A stretch of DNA of 64,000 bases, from contig NZ_JAMAYG010000001.1 of NCBI RefSeq assembly GCF_023712425.1, positions 620,001 to 684,000 on the forward strand. The letters run 5' to 3'. Positions 8,201 to 16,927 of this stretch are shown piece by piece. The DNA is from Rothia sp. P100. GTDB lineage: Bacteria; Actinomycetota; Actinomycetes; Actinomycetales; Micrococcaceae. The translations under genes were made by a program, and so were the position numbers. Each line of letters opens with the position of its first letter. The stretch's first letter is position 1. Below the pieces are notes generated by a model that had not been told where the DNA came from, did not search any database, and saw only the letters and a list, made by a program, of their open reading frames with translations.

Positions 8201-9505
8201 CTACTGAGATTCTACTATTGAAATAAGTTCTCGAACCTGCTGCATAGGCAGAGTTGCATGCGGGTTAAGCGCGTTGATGCGCACCCGATCAGCATCACCC
8301 GCTGCGAGCAGTTTCAATACCTCCATCGCCGGGGCGGTGCGCACTTCAAGTGAGGGATCCAAGGCAGCTATTTCGGTGGCTGAGGTAAAGACCAAAGCCG
8401 TTTTTCCTTCCTCAGCGCCATCATTGCGCATCACCACGGGGCGGCCAGCGGTATCACCTTGACGCACTCCCATGAGAAGAACTGAGGCAGGGGCCCCTAA
8501 AGCGGTGAGCAGACTGCGCATATCACCTTCAACCAGCGCCCTCTTGGCCGGCTCGTTGTGCGGGGTGCTCACTGCCCACTGGAGCTGAGCTTTTTCAATA
8601 AAGCACTCCTGCGGTGTTTGGGGGTCAAGCACCAGCACATCAATGGCCTCATCATGGACTACCTGCAAGAAAACTTTCATGGCAGGCTCTACCTGTAGCC
8701 GCAGGTCTCCCCCACCCAACCTTGCAGCAGCGTTCTTCGCCTGTTCAGGTGAGGAGTAGGCCGTGAGAGCTTTCAAGCCGTTCGTTAAGCTCAATACCTG
8801 GTAGCGCACCTGGAGAGCACCGTTATCCGACGTAGTGCTCTGCGAGATATCCATAACGACGTTGCCGCCCTCGCATGCCCTTACCACGTTAGCGAGCGCT
8901 GCCTCGCTGCGCTGGGCAGCAAATGCTTGTAGGGCCGAGTTGAGGTAAGGGTTCACTTCGTCTACCCCGGATGCAGCGGGGGCATCAGCTATCCCCAAAC
9001 CGCGACGTCCGGCTAGACGGGTGGCTGCCCACTGCGGCAGCTGACCTTCGGAACGAGGGAAGGTCTTAAGGTGGGAACGAATATCCCTGCCGGTCAGGCC
9101 TCCTTCACCACCCCAGTCCTGAGGTTCATGGGAGTAATCATAGGAGGCCCCAATCTGATACTGGGGCGAGGGCCAACCGGTAGCAATCACCACTACCGAT
9201 GCGGTGAACCAGCTGCCCTGCCCCTCAACGAAAGCAGCATGCTGAAGTTTTTCAATATCAGCGACCACCGGGCTGTCTTGCTTCACCGGCCCTGTAGACC
9301 CTACGTAATCTTGACCGCCCCTCGACTCGGTGATTCTCACAAAAATAGCGTCAGATAAGGGTTTTATATCTAGCGTCAGCTCATCCCAGCCCGGTTCCAG
9401 CCGTGCCGCACCCAGCATCCAGCTACCAATACCGTTTAAGGCCTCCTGCACCATGGCGGGGCGATCTTCTGGTCTATAGCAGGGGCGGGTTTCAGACATA
9501 CTCAT
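8201..9505 (-). CDS. Two-part protein: YezG/DUF600-like N-terminus plus SseB-like C-terminus
   Basis: A 434-residue soluble protein. Residues 15-130 resemble the YezG/DUF600 antitoxin-immunity fold, with GWDELTLDIKPL, then GSWFTASVVV, then QIGASYDYSHEPQDW. Residues about 178-430 look like two SseB-type modules, marked by VNPYLNSALQAFAAQRS, AYSSPEQAKN, VLDPQTPQECFIEK and ALVFTSATEIAALDP. SseB-like domains in actinobacteria have no firmly assigned function. The gene leads an apparent two-gene operon with the MMPL transporter and is divergent from the DUF6882 gene. The domain calls are from pattern recognition, firmer for SseB than for YezG. A role in toxin immunity or in sensing is speculative. 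Confidence 0.7.
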   Translation of the reverse strand: MSMSETRPCYRPEDRPAMVQEALNGIGSWMLGAARLEPGWDELTLDIKPLSDAIFVRITESRGGQDYVGSTGPVKQDSPVVADIEKLQHAAFVEGQGSWFTASVVVIATGWPSPQYQIGASYDYSHEPQDWGGEGGLTGRDIRSHLKTFPRSEGQLPQWAATRLAGRRGLGIADAPAASGVDEVNPYLNSALQAFAAQRSEAALANVVRACEGGNVVMDISQSTTSDNGALQVRYQVLSLTNGLKALTAYSSPEQAKNAAARLGGGDLRLQVEPAMKVFLQVVHDEAIDVLVLDPQTPQECFIEKAQLQWAVSTPHNEPAKRALVEGDMRSLLTALGAPASVLLMGVRQGDTAGRPVVMRNDGAEEGKTALVFTSATEIAALDPSLEVRTAPAMEVLKLLAAGDADRVRINALNPHATLPMQQVRELISIVESQ

Positions 9506-9692
9506 CAGTACCTGTTCCTTGGTTTGCGGGGTTCTCGTGAAGCCCGCTCTTCACTTCTTACCTCCCATTAAACCAAGAAAGTAAGCACCAGGTCTTTGGC
9601 TCTTCTCACAGCTCACTACTGAGCAGATAAAGAAAGTAGTAAATAGTGGACGTCTTGTAGCAGAAAATGTGCACCAACCCGGCAACAGTTGT

Positions 9693-9698
9693 TAGCCT
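9693..9698 (+). promoter_or_regulatory. -10 hexamer TAGCCT within a 12-bp palindrome, leaderless start
   Basis: TAGCCT ends 7 nt before the ATG at 9706. The perfect palindrome AGCCTTAAGGCT (9694-9705) overlaps it and abuts the start codon, so a bound protein there would block both transcription and translation. Confidence 0.45.
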
Positions 9699-9705
9699 TA
9701 AGGCT

Positions 9706-11043
9706 ATGACTACAACACTGCAGGATCTGATTGACGATTCAATCTTTATTTCCACCGAATACCAGGCCCGCCTTGCTGAAATTTCAGGAGGCGCAGAATG
9801 GACGGTGGATTTCTCTGCACCGTCATTCACCCTCCAGTCTGATGACTCCGTCACCCTGACCCCCTATCTGCTCGGCACAGAGTCAGAGAACCGCGGTTCC
9901 TGGATTTGGTCCTGGCAGGAGCTCGGGCATTTCCCCGAGCGCGTGGTCTCAGCGGCAGTGCAGACTCGTACTGGCGGCGCACAACACGGTATTTCCGAAC
10001 TGACCACCGATGAGCTCCCCTTGGACGAGGGTCTGGCTCGTAAGCTCACTCTGGCAGCTAAGACCCTGACCGGGGCTTACGCGCACTACCCGGTTACCGC
10101 CGGTGCAGGTGTGCGTGCCTGGATTCTCCTAGAGGGGTCACAGCTAGAACTCGATGCCCCCACCGTTAACCGTATGGGTCAGGTCATGGCGCAGGCTCTA
10201 CAAACTGGTACTGCTGTGAACCACCTGCGCGCCGTAGATTCCTATGCCAAGCTACGCGGTGCCCACATTGCGTGGGACACCGAAGCAACTGCTGTCATTA
10301 CTGCTACCGACGGCGCGCTGCGCCTCTGGTTTGATCAAGGCAAGATCTCAGGGATTGAAGCTGCCGAGCCTACCGTTGGAGCAGATGAATTGGCCCGCTT
10401 GGCTATAGCCGCTCAGGACCAGAGGGAACAGCTCGTCGCCGAGCGTGACGAGGTTGAGCGCCTAGCTGCAGCTGAAGCAGCTGAGCAAATGGCTGCACGC
10501 GAAGCGCAGGCTCAGGCAGCTGCTGAAGAAGCCGCCCGTGAAGACGAGGCCCGTGCCGAGGCTGCCCGTCTAGCCGAGGCTGAGGAACTGGCAGCTGAAG
10601 AAGCTCGTCTGCAGGCACTTGCTGAGGCTGAAGCTCGTGCAGCAGAAAAGGCGAAGGCTGAAGAGGTGGAGGGTACGGTATCAACCGACCGCGTCTACCC
10701 CAACGCTGACCAGCCCTTTGATCAAGAGCCCACCGAGGATGCTCAGCCCGGCCGTGTCACTACCAGCACCATTGCTGATGAGGACATCGTCACCGCAACC
10801 GAAGATGAAGATAATGAGCTGCTGACTTCCGAGGGAGAGTCCGTTCAGACCGAGCAGACCGCAGGTTCGCTGGCTGCTGGCGATCTTGAAACAAACCAGG
10901 ATCAGGCTACGGAGCAGGCAGGTGGCGACATTCGCCTGGCAGGCGCAGCACCTGACTTTGAAGCCGAACGCGCTGAGGCTGCAACTAAGCCTCAGCCTAA
11001 GGAAGAGAAGAAGGGCTTCTTCAGCCGCTTCTTCGGTCTCTAA
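9706..11043 (+). CDS. DUF6882-domain protein with Ala/Glu coiled coil and amphipathic tail
   Basis: A 445-residue protein. Residues 1-200 match DUF6882 (MTTTLQDLIDDSIFISTEYQ and the Trp-rich SWIWSWQELG segment). About 220-320 is an Ala/Glu/Arg-rich coiled coil of EAAEQ/EARAEAARLAE type. About 325-430 is acidic and disordered, and the last dozen residues (KKGFFSRFFGL) are basic and aromatic, which could touch membrane or partner proteins. I placed the start at 9706 because the domain begins there and TAGCCT lies 7 nt upstream; an in-frame ATG at 9667 would add 13 residues. It is divergent from the SseB-like/MMPL operon. Function unknown. Confidence 0.75.
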   Translation: MTTTLQDLIDDSIFISTEYQARLAEISGGAEWTVDFSAPSFTLQSDDSVTLTPYLLGTESENRGSWIWSWQELGHFPERVVSAAVQTRTGGAQHGISELTTDELPLDEGLARKLTLAAKTLTGAYAHYPVTAGAGVRAWILLEGSQLELDAPTVNRMGQVMAQALQTGTAVNHLRAVDSYAKLRGAHIAWDTEATAVITATDGALRLWFDQGKISGIEAAEPTVGADELARLAIAAQDQREQLVAERDEVERLAAAEAAEQMAAREAQAQAAAEEAAREDEARAEAARLAEAEELAAEEARLQALAEAEARAAEKAKAEEVEGTVSTDRVYPNADQPFDQEPTEDAQPGRVTTSTIADEDIVTATEDEDNELLTSEGESVQTEQTAGSLAAGDLETNQDQATEQAGGDIRLAGAAPDFEAERAEAATKPQPKEEKKGFFSRFFGL

Positions 11044-11060
11044 ACCACCACCATCCAGAT

Positions 11061-11097
11061 GGGGCGGTAGCACTACACAGGTGTTACCGCCCCTTCT
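11061..11097 (+). terminator. Rho-independent terminator after the DUF6882 gene
   Basis: Stem GGGGCGGTAGCAC / GGTGTTACCGCCCC (one wobble) followed by TTCTCT. It separates the DUF6882 gene from rarD. Confidence 0.8.
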
Positions 11098-11121
11098 CTG
11101 CCCCGCGTAAGACCAGGAATC

Positions 11122-12039
11122 ATGACGCACCCAGAGAGCAAAGAGCCTGCAAACCGCGGGGTAATCTATGTTTTTCTTTGCTACCTTATTTGGGGTGTTT
11201 TCCCACTCTATTTCTTACTGACTGCCCCAGCCACACCCTTTGAAATCGTGGCGGAGAGAGTGCTCTTTAGCCTGCTTTTCTGCGCAATTTTGGTGCCGCT
11301 CACCCGCCAGTACCCAGCGCTTCGCAGGGTGCTAGCCAGACCGCGCACCCTTCTCTTACTGGGAATTGCGGGGCTGCTTATTTTTGCTAACTGGTTGCTC
11401 TACATCATTGCAACCACCAGTGGAAATGTCATGGAAGCATCTTTGGGCTACTACATCAACCCCATCGTCTCGGTAGCTCTGGGGGTAGTAATTCTAGGCG
11501 AAAAGCTGAGGACGTTGCAGTGGGCCGGTATCGCTATAGCAGCTCTAGCAGTGCTCGTCATGTGTTTCTTCTACGGGTCTGTGCCCTGGCTGGGATTGGG
11601 GCTGGCTTTTAGCTTCGGTCTGTATGGTCTGCTAAAAAAACAGGCTGGAAACGTTCCAGCGGTTGTCTCACTGACCGTTGAGACTCTACTGCTCTCACCC
11701 CTTGCCATTTTTATTATCTGGCATTTCGCAGCCACCGATCAGCTCACTCTCTTCACGCAGGGAACCGCCCACTTCTGGATTCTTGCAGCCTCAGGCTTGG
11801 TCACCGCCGTCCCCCTCTTAATGTTTGCCGGGGCAGCTTCCCGGGTGCCACTCTCGATGCTTGGCATGGTTCAATATCTGACCCCCACCATGCAGTTCGT
11901 GCTGGCTCTTTTCGTTACTCACGAGACGCTCAATACTGGCCGCTGGGCTGGCTTCATACTGATCTGGGTGGCTGCCGCCTTCTTTATCGCTGATTCGGTA
12001 CAGGTCCTAAAAGCACAGCGCCGGCTGAGAAAAATCTAG
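11122..12039 (+). CDS. rarD: RarD-type EamA/DMT-family permease
   Basis: A 305-residue inner-membrane protein with ten hydrophobic helices of the drug/metabolite transporter fold. RarD hallmarks are visible: GVIYVFLCYLIWGVFPLYF at the N-terminus, the ERVLFSLLF segment, LIFANWLLYIIAT, and the NVMEASLGYYINPIVSV motif that defines the family. RarD was first linked to chloramphenicol sensitivity, but its natural substrate is not known. Two nested inverted repeats (AGCGCCGGCT / AGCCGGCGCT at the stop codon) may end transcription toward the convergent ABC transporter genes. Confidence 0.9.
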   Translation: MTHPESKEPANRGVIYVFLCYLIWGVFPLYFLLTAPATPFEIVAERVLFSLLFCAILVPLTRQYPALRRVLARPRTLLLLGIAGLLIFANWLLYIIATTSGNVMEASLGYYINPIVSVALGVVILGEKLRTLQWAGIAIAALAVLVMCFFYGSVPWLGLGLAFSFGLYGLLKKQAGNVPAVVSLTVETLLLSPLAIFIIWHFAATDQLTLFTQGTAHFWILAASGLVTAVPLLMFAGAASRVPLSMLGMVQYLTPTMQFVLALFVTHETLNTGRWAGFILIWVAAAFFIADSVQVLKAQRRLRKI

Positions 12040-12076
12040 CCGGCGCTGGGAGGTTTCAGGGCGTGTGCCCCGCTTT

Positions 12077-12838
12077 TTACTGGGCGGTGGGGTTGAGTAC
12101 GCGCGAGAGGAAAAGCTGAGTGCGCTGATGCTGGGGGTTGCCGATGACCTCATGGGCGGGACCCTCTTCAACAACAACACCACCGTCCATAAAGACCACG
12201 CGGTCAGCGACGTCGCGGGCGAAGGCCATTTCGTGGGTCACCACAATCATGGTCATCCCCTCGGCGGCGAGCTGGCGCATAATGCTGAGTACATCCCCCA
12301 CGGTTTCGGGGTCCAGGGCGCTGGTCGGTTCGTCAAAGAGCATGAGTTGGGGGTCCATGGACAGGGCACGGGCGATAGCCACGCGCTGCTGCTGACCGCC
12401 CGAGAGCTGATCGGGGTGGCGGCCTGCCTTGTCAGCTAGGCCCACCTTTTCGAGGTTCTCGAGGGCAATCTTCTGAGCTTCAGCCTTGGACCGTTTCAGC
12501 ACCTTGATCTGAGCAACGGTGCAGTTTTCAAGCACGGTGAGGTGGGAGAAAAGATTGAATTGCTGAAAGACCATGCCCACATTAGTGCGCATCTTGTCGA
12601 TATTTACGTCCGGGTCAGTAACCGAGTGACCCGCAACTTCGATCAGGCCTGAGTTGGGAGTCTCCAGAAGATTGACGCAGCGTAGCAGGGTGGATTTACC
12701 CGAGCCAGATGGGCCGATGAGACAGACCACTTCACCGGGGCTGACGTTGATATCAATACCTTTGAGCACTTCAACTTCACCGTAGGACTTGTGCAGATCC
12801 TTGATAGTGACTGAGGCGGGAGCAGAATGTGATGTCAT
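12077..12838 (-). CDS. Polar amino acid ABC transporter ATPase (GlnQ type)
   Basis: A 253-residue ABC ATPase that powers uptake by the adjacent permease and binding protein. Walker A is GPSGSGKST (about 42-50), the Q-loop is FQQFNLF, the signature is LSGGQQQR, and Walker B is LMLFDEP followed by the D-loop SALD and the switch His in VVTHEM. The [16 protein letters not shown] stretch is typical of the glutamine/polar amino acid subfamily. AAGGACACCTC precedes the ATG. It is the last gene of a leftward three-gene cluster, 32 bp after the permease. The likely substrate is a polar amino acid; which one cannot be read from sequence. Confidence 0.93.
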   Translation of the reverse strand: MTSHSAPASVTIKDLHKSYGEVEVLKGIDINVSPGEVVCLIGPSGSGKSTLLRCVNLLETPNSGLIEVAGHSVTDPDVNIDKMRTNVGMVFQQFNLFSHLTVLENCTVAQIKVLKRSKAEAQKIALENLEKVGLADKAGRHPDQLSGGQQQRVAIARALSMDPQLMLFDEPTSALDPETVGDVLSIMRQLAAEGMTMIVVTHEMAFARDVADRVVFMDGGVVVEEGPAHEVIGNPQHQRTQLFLSRVLNPTAQ

Positions 12839-12870
12839 GAGGTGTCCTTAGACGTAGAGCTGAACCGAAT

Positions 12871-13665
12871 TTACTTACGGGAACGCGCGCCAGCACGCTT
12901 CTCGAAGTGGCGGGCAAGCAGCCCTAAGGGAACGGTAATAATAAGATAGCAAGCGCCCGCTACGACCAGGGGTGTTAGACCAGCGCCGCTAGCTGAAATG
13001 CCCTCACGCCCAAACTTGGTGAGTTCGTACTGGGCCACAGACATGCCCAGCAGGTAGACCAGGGAGGAATCCTTGGTGAGCAGGATGATTTCGTTGGTCA
13101 ACGGGGGCAGAACAATACGGAAGGCCTGGGGGATGATAACGGTCATCATAGCGCGGGAGTGCCCCATACCCAATGAGCGGGCAGCCTCATACTGACCCTT
13201 GGGCACTGCCTCAAGGCCGGCACGTAGCACTTCACCGATGTAGGCTGCTGAGACCATACCTAAAGCAAGCATAACCGTGACGTAGTTGTTGAGACGCAGA
13301 CCGAATGCCAACGGAATACCGTAGCCAAAAGCAATGAAGACTAGCAGGGCGGGTAGACCGCGGAAAAGCTCAATGTAAAGTGTGGATATCCAGCGGTATG
13401 GTGCAATGGAAGAAATCTTCATCAACGCCAGCAGCACACCCAGGCTGAGCCCCACCACGAAACCCAGCGCGGTATAGATAAGGGTGTTCTTGAGGGCTAC
13501 CGTGATAACGCCCGGGAACTGGTGGGCAATAATGTCTGGGTTGAAGACTTTATCGCGCAGGGTGCCCCAGTCCGCGACAATCACCAGCACGATTGCAATC
13601 AGAGCCAGCAGCGCATACTGCGAGTAGCGCCAGTAGTTTTGTTTCTGCCGGGGTGACAGTGCCAT
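12871..13665 (-). CDS. Polar amino acid ABC transporter permease (HisMQ/GlnP type)
   Basis: A 264-residue membrane permease with about five helices and the EAA loop YEAARSLGMGHSRAMMTVIIPQA, preceded by AAYIGEVLRAGLEAVP, the standard contact with the ATPase. The IELFRGLPALLVFIAFGYG segment is the polar amino acid subfamily signature. I placed the start at the ATG at 13665 (MALSPRQKQ); an in-frame TTG at 13695 would add ten residues without a better ribosome site. It lies between the binding protein and ATPase genes, separated from the former by a long hairpin. Confidence 0.92.
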   Translation of the reverse strand: MALSPRQKQNYWRYSQYALLALIAIVLVIVADWGTLRDKVFNPDIIAHQFPGVITVALKNTLIYTALGFVVGLSLGVLLALMKISSIAPYRWISTLYIELFRGLPALLVFIAFGYGIPLAFGLRLNNYVTVMLALGMVSAAYIGEVLRAGLEAVPKGQYEAARSLGMGHSRAMMTVIIPQAFRIVLPPLTNEIILLTKDSSLVYLLGMSVAQYELTKFGREGISASGAGLTPLVVAGACYLIITVPLGLLARHFEKRAGARSRK

Positions 13666-13710
13666 GATCAAGTTTTCCGTTCGTTGGCAGGTCAAATATG
13701 GATAAAGGGC

Positions 13711-13758
13711 AGGACGCCGCAGCGCGGGTTTCGCGCGAAACCCGTTCTGCGGCGTCCT
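13711..13758 (-). terminator. Two-tier hairpin between binding-protein and permease genes
   Basis: An outer 12-bp stem (AGGACGCCGCAG / CTGCGGCGTCCT) encloses an inner stem (CGGGTTTCG / CGAAACCCG). It lies inside the ABC transporter cluster. It would allow the binding-protein message to exceed that of permease and ATPase, as attenuator or 3' stabiliser. There is no long T-run, so termination is probably partial. Confidence 0.65.
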
Positions 13759-13781
13759 TGCTTCAGAATATGAGAACCAGT

Positions 13782-14546
13782 TTACTCAGAAATACCCAGG
13801 TACTTCTCACGAAGATCCGCCATACGGCCATCTTCTTCCATAGCTGCCAAGGTCTTGTTGGCAGCCTCAAGAAGATCTGAATTCTCGGTAGCAACCGCAC
13901 CAGCAATCTGCTCACCGGTTTCAATCTCTTCAACAACAGTGAGGGTCTCATCGCTGGTCAGCATTTCTGAGAGCACGGTGATGTTACCGACCACGGCGTC
14001 TACCTGGCCGGTCTGCACAGCCTGCAGCAGAAGACCGTTGTCTTCGTACTGCACGGTATTAGCACCGGCGTCCTGGGCGTACTTTTCACCGGAGGTTGCC
14101 TGCTGCACGCCAACCTTGGCGCCTGACAAGTCAGCAGCACCGGTAATGGATGAACCTGACGGAACCAGCACAGCGAGGTTGTCATCGACATAAGCCTCGG
14201 TGAAGTTCATAACGCTCTTGCGTTCTTCGGTGATGGTGATACCTGAAAGTGCTAAATCACACTGCCCTGAGGACAGCGCAACGCCCGACTGGATACCCTC
14301 AAAAGAGGTGCTGAACATTTCTGAAGTGACGCCGAGGTCTTCAGCGATAGCCGCGGCGATGTCAGCGTCCAGACCTACAATCTTGCCGTTCTCTTCGTAT
14401 TCGAAGGGGGCGTAGGGAGGGTTGGTGCAGACAGTCAGCTTGCCCTCTGCAATGAGAGAGATGCCGGATTCAGTGGTACCGCCGCTGCTTCCGCAAGCAG
14501 TCAACATCAGGGCTGCCGCAGCGAGGGCAAAGGGTGCTTTCTTCAT
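13782..14546 (-). CDS. Amino acid ABC transporter substrate-binding lipoprotein
   Basis: A 254-residue extracytoplasmic solute-binding protein, family 3. The signal peptide ends in the lipobox LTAC (C18), so the mature protein is lipid-anchored. The fold signature GKLTVCTNPPYAPFEY opens the mature domain, followed by GLDADIAAAIAEDLG and later DLALSGITITEERK. It captures a polar amino acid for the permease and ATPase encoded just downstream. AAGGACACCCC precedes the ATG. As first gene of the cluster with a hairpin after it, it is likely the most highly expressed of the three. Confidence 0.93.
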   Translation of the reverse strand: MKKAPFALAAAALMLTACGSSGGTTESGISLIAEGKLTVCTNPPYAPFEYEENGKIVGLDADIAAAIAEDLGVTSEMFSTSFEGIQSGVALSSGQCDLALSGITITEERKSVMNFTEAYVDDNLAVLVPSGSSITGAADLSGAKVGVQQATSGEKYAQDAGANTVQYEDNGLLLQAVQTGQVDAVVGNITVLSEMLTSDETLTVVEEIETGEQIAGAVATENSDLLEAANKTLAAMEEDGRMADLREKYLGISE

Positions 14547-14775
14547 GGGGTGTCCTTAAAAAGTGTGGGCATAAAGCAGTATCTGATGTCTTATTGTGCC
14601 TGTAGCTGAGTAAAAATTCAAGATAATGCATGAATATACATAGCTATGTTTAAGTATCCTACCTCACACCATGTGACCCATCAGTAACCAAAGACCACCC
14701 CACCACCCCTAAGATTCTTTAAGCCCCCGCCATAACCAGCATGAGCTTTAGGGGCAAACATGAAAGAATAGCAGG

Positions 14776-15474
14776 GTGAACCGAGCAGACCTTAACAAAA
14801 AGACCACTGACATCTCTTCAATGTTTGACCAGGTAGCTGAACGCTATGACCTGATGAATGGCATTATGTCGCTGGGTCAGCACCTATACTGGCGCCAACA
14901 AACCGTCGCCGCCGTGGACGCCCGTCCCGGCCAAAAGGTATTGGATATTGCAGCCGGCACCGGCACTTCCTCCGAGCCTTTTGCCGACGCTGGGGTGAAG
15001 GTTGTTGCTGCTGACCTATCAGAAGGAATGCTGGCAGTGGGCCGGCGCCGCCGCCCCGATATCGAGTTTGTCCAGGCAGATGTCACCAACCTACCCTTTG
15101 CCGACGAGGAATTCGACGCCGTCACCATGTCCTACGGGCTACGCAATGTGGCTGACTACCCTCAGGCACTTCGTGAGCTCTACCGAGTGACCAAACCTGG
15201 CGGACGCATCGTGATTAACGAATTCTCAACCCCCACCTTCACTCCCTTCCGCCTGGTCTACCGCAACTACATCATGAAGCTGATTCCACCGGTGGCACGG
15301 GCAGTTTCATCCAACCCTGAAAGCTATGTCTACCTCGCTGAATCCATTCTTGCCTGGCCCAACCAGGACGAACTGGCATGCCACTTCCGTGAGGCCGGTT
15401 GGCAGGATGTGCAGTATCGCAACCTTACCGGCGGTATTGTGGCCCTCCACCGCGGTTTCAAACCCAAAAACTAA
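14776..15474 (+). CDS. menG: Demethylmenaquinone methyltransferase
   Basis: A 232-residue SAM-dependent methyltransferase (UbiE/MenG family) that methylates demethylmenaquinone in the last step of menaquinone synthesis. The SAM motif I is [12 protein letters not shown], and the family motifs MSYGLRNV and the [12 protein letters not shown] region are present. The N-terminal [21 protein letters not shown] is diagnostic. The start is GTG with a GAAAGAAT stretch ending 6 nt upstream and no good Shine-Dalgarno. It is followed by the polyprenyl diphosphate synthase gene, which supplies the side chain of the same molecule. In this clade ubiquinone is absent, so menG is preferred over ubiE. Confidence 0.93.
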   Translation: MNRADLNKKTTDISSMFDQVAERYDLMNGIMSLGQHLYWRQQTVAAVDARPGQKVLDIAAGTGTSSEPFADAGVKVVAADLSEGMLAVGRRRRPDIEFVQADVTNLPFADEEFDAVTMSYGLRNVADYPQALRELYRVTKPGGRIVINEFSTPTFTPFRLVYRNYIMKLIPPVARAVSSNPESYVYLAESILAWPNQDELACHFREAGWQDVQYRNLTGGIVALHRGFKPKN

Positions 15475-15524
15475 ACCGAAAGATGCCGGTAGACTAGAAA
15501 CCGGCCATCTCTTGTACGCGCACA

Positions 15525-16619
15525 TTGCGCACCCCCAAGATTGTGAAAGACATCGTGACTGAACCCACCGGCTCACCCCTAGCGGCAGACGCCCTCATGC
15601 CCGAAGCTGACTTCAACCTGCCCAAGGGCTTTGATCCCATTGCCCAGGACCCTGTGTTAGGGCCCAAGATTCTGGAGGCTCTCACTGAGGTTGAGGTACG
15701 ACTGGAGCGCGCTGTAGCCCAGACCAATCACCTCGCTGATGTTGCCTCACGCCACCTGCTCTCCGCAGGCGGCAAACGGGTGCGCCCCCTCTTGACCCTC
15801 CTGGCAGCTGAAGCCGGTGGCGGCATCAATGACCGCGTCATTGACGCTGCCGTGGTGGTTGAGCTGACCCACCTTGCAACGCTGTACCACGACGATGTCA
15901 TGGACGATGCCCCCAAGCGTCGGGGTGTGGATACCGCTCAGAATATTTGGGGTAATTCTGTGGCTATTTTGACCGGTGACCTGATCTTCTCGCGGGCTTC
16001 CCTGATTGTTTCGGAGCTGGGCGGACGCGCCCTAGCGGTGCAGGCTCAGACCTTTGAGCGACTGGTCTTGGGTCAGCTCTTTGAAACAACCGGGCCTGAG
16101 AAGCACGAAGACCTGCTTGCTCACTACATAAAGGTCATTGAGGGCAAGACCGGCTCTCTGATTGCAGCCGCCGGATCTTACGGAACCATTCTCTCGGACT
16201 CACCGGAAGCAACCGTGCAGATGCTGGCCCGCTACGGTGAGCTCGTAGGCGTAGCCTTCCAGCTGGCAGATGACGTCATTGATGTCACCAGCTCTGGCGT
16301 GGCGTCCGGCAAAACCCCCGGCACCGACCTGCGCGAAGGCGTACCGACCCTGCCCACCATTCTGCTAGACCGCGCAGCCGCAGCAGGTGACCTAGAAGCC
16401 CAACACGTGCAGCAGATAATCCGCGGAGACCTCAACAGCGACGAGGCACTCGCAGAGGCTGTGGCGGCCCTGTCTGCCCACCCGGTCACCGAAGAAGCCT
16501 GGCAGGTAGCCTACCGCTGGGCTGATGATGCCATCGCAGCTATTGAGCCCCTGCCTACCTCGGTCATTAAAGAAGCGCTTAAGTCATTTGCACACGCCGT
16601 AGTGCACCGCGATAACTAG
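15525..16619 (+). CDS. Polyprenyl diphosphate synthase (menaquinone side chain)
   Basis: A trans-isoprenyl diphosphate synthase of up to 364 residues that condenses isopentenyl diphosphate into the menaquinone tail. The first Asp-rich motif is HDDVMDD within THLATLYHDDVMDDAPKRRG, and the second is QLADDVIDV. The GGKRVRPLL and KTGSLIAAA motifs also fit. The start is uncertain: TTG at 15525, GTG at 15543 or GTG at 15555 are all in frame, none with a strong ribosome site. The last gives an N-terminus most like that of related proteins. A TAGACT hexamer at 15490 could be its -10 box. Chain length cannot be read reliably. Confidence 0.9.
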   Translation: MRTPKIVKDIVTEPTGSPLAADALMPEADFNLPKGFDPIAQDPVLGPKILEALTEVEVRLERAVAQTNHLADVASRHLLSAGGKRVRPLLTLLAAEAGGGINDRVIDAAVVVELTHLATLYHDDVMDDAPKRRGVDTAQNIWGNSVAILTGDLIFSRASLIVSELGGRALAVQAQTFERLVLGQLFETTGPEKHEDLLAHYIKVIEGKTGSLIAAAGSYGTILSDSPEATVQMLARYGELVGVAFQLADDVIDVTSSGVASGKTPGTDLREGVPTLPTILLDRAAAAGDLEAQHVQQIIRGDLNSDEALAEAVAALSAHPVTEEAWQVAYRWADDAIAAIEPLPTSVIKEALKSFAHAVVHRDN

Positions 16620-16927
16620 TCGACCAAGTACTTCTCAAGTGCCCGTCAGCCCTCATGGCTGGCGGGCACTGCTGTTTATAATACAAACCAAAGGCCACCA
16701 TATGAGAGTTGATGTGTAGAATAGCTTCATTACTGCGTTGAGAGTTATGTTTCAACACAGCAAAAGGTCGGTTACCCACCGGTAACCTGGCCTTCAGGCT
16801 CAGCAGCACACCCAGCCGCAGGCGCCCGCACCAATAACCAGCACCACCTACGTGCCCAGGTTCAGCAGCACCTTAAGCGCCGTCCACGGTGCCTTTCTAC
16901 ATGTACACACACTGAGGAACTACCATC
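16620..16927 (+). other. 308-bp intergenic leader before the NSS transporter
   Basis: It begins with the terminator at 16638-16677. The rest holds an AT-rich patch near 16675-16725, a GGTTACC/GGTAACC inverted repeat near 16770-16787, and the 14-mer-like motif AGG(C/T)TCAGCAGCAC twice (about 16796 and 16858). No open frame or known riboswitch signature is visible. Confidence 0.5.
16638..16677 (+). terminator. Rho-independent terminator after the polyprenyl synthase gene
   Basis: Stem AGTGCCCGTCAGCC / GGCTGGCGGGCACT with loop CTCAT, followed by GCTGTTTAT. It lies 18 bp after the stop codon. Confidence 0.85.

Noticed and set aside
16680-16927. SAM or other riboswitch upstream of the probable methionine transporter
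   Set aside because: No conserved aptamer core was recognisable; only short repeats and one weak hairpin are visible.
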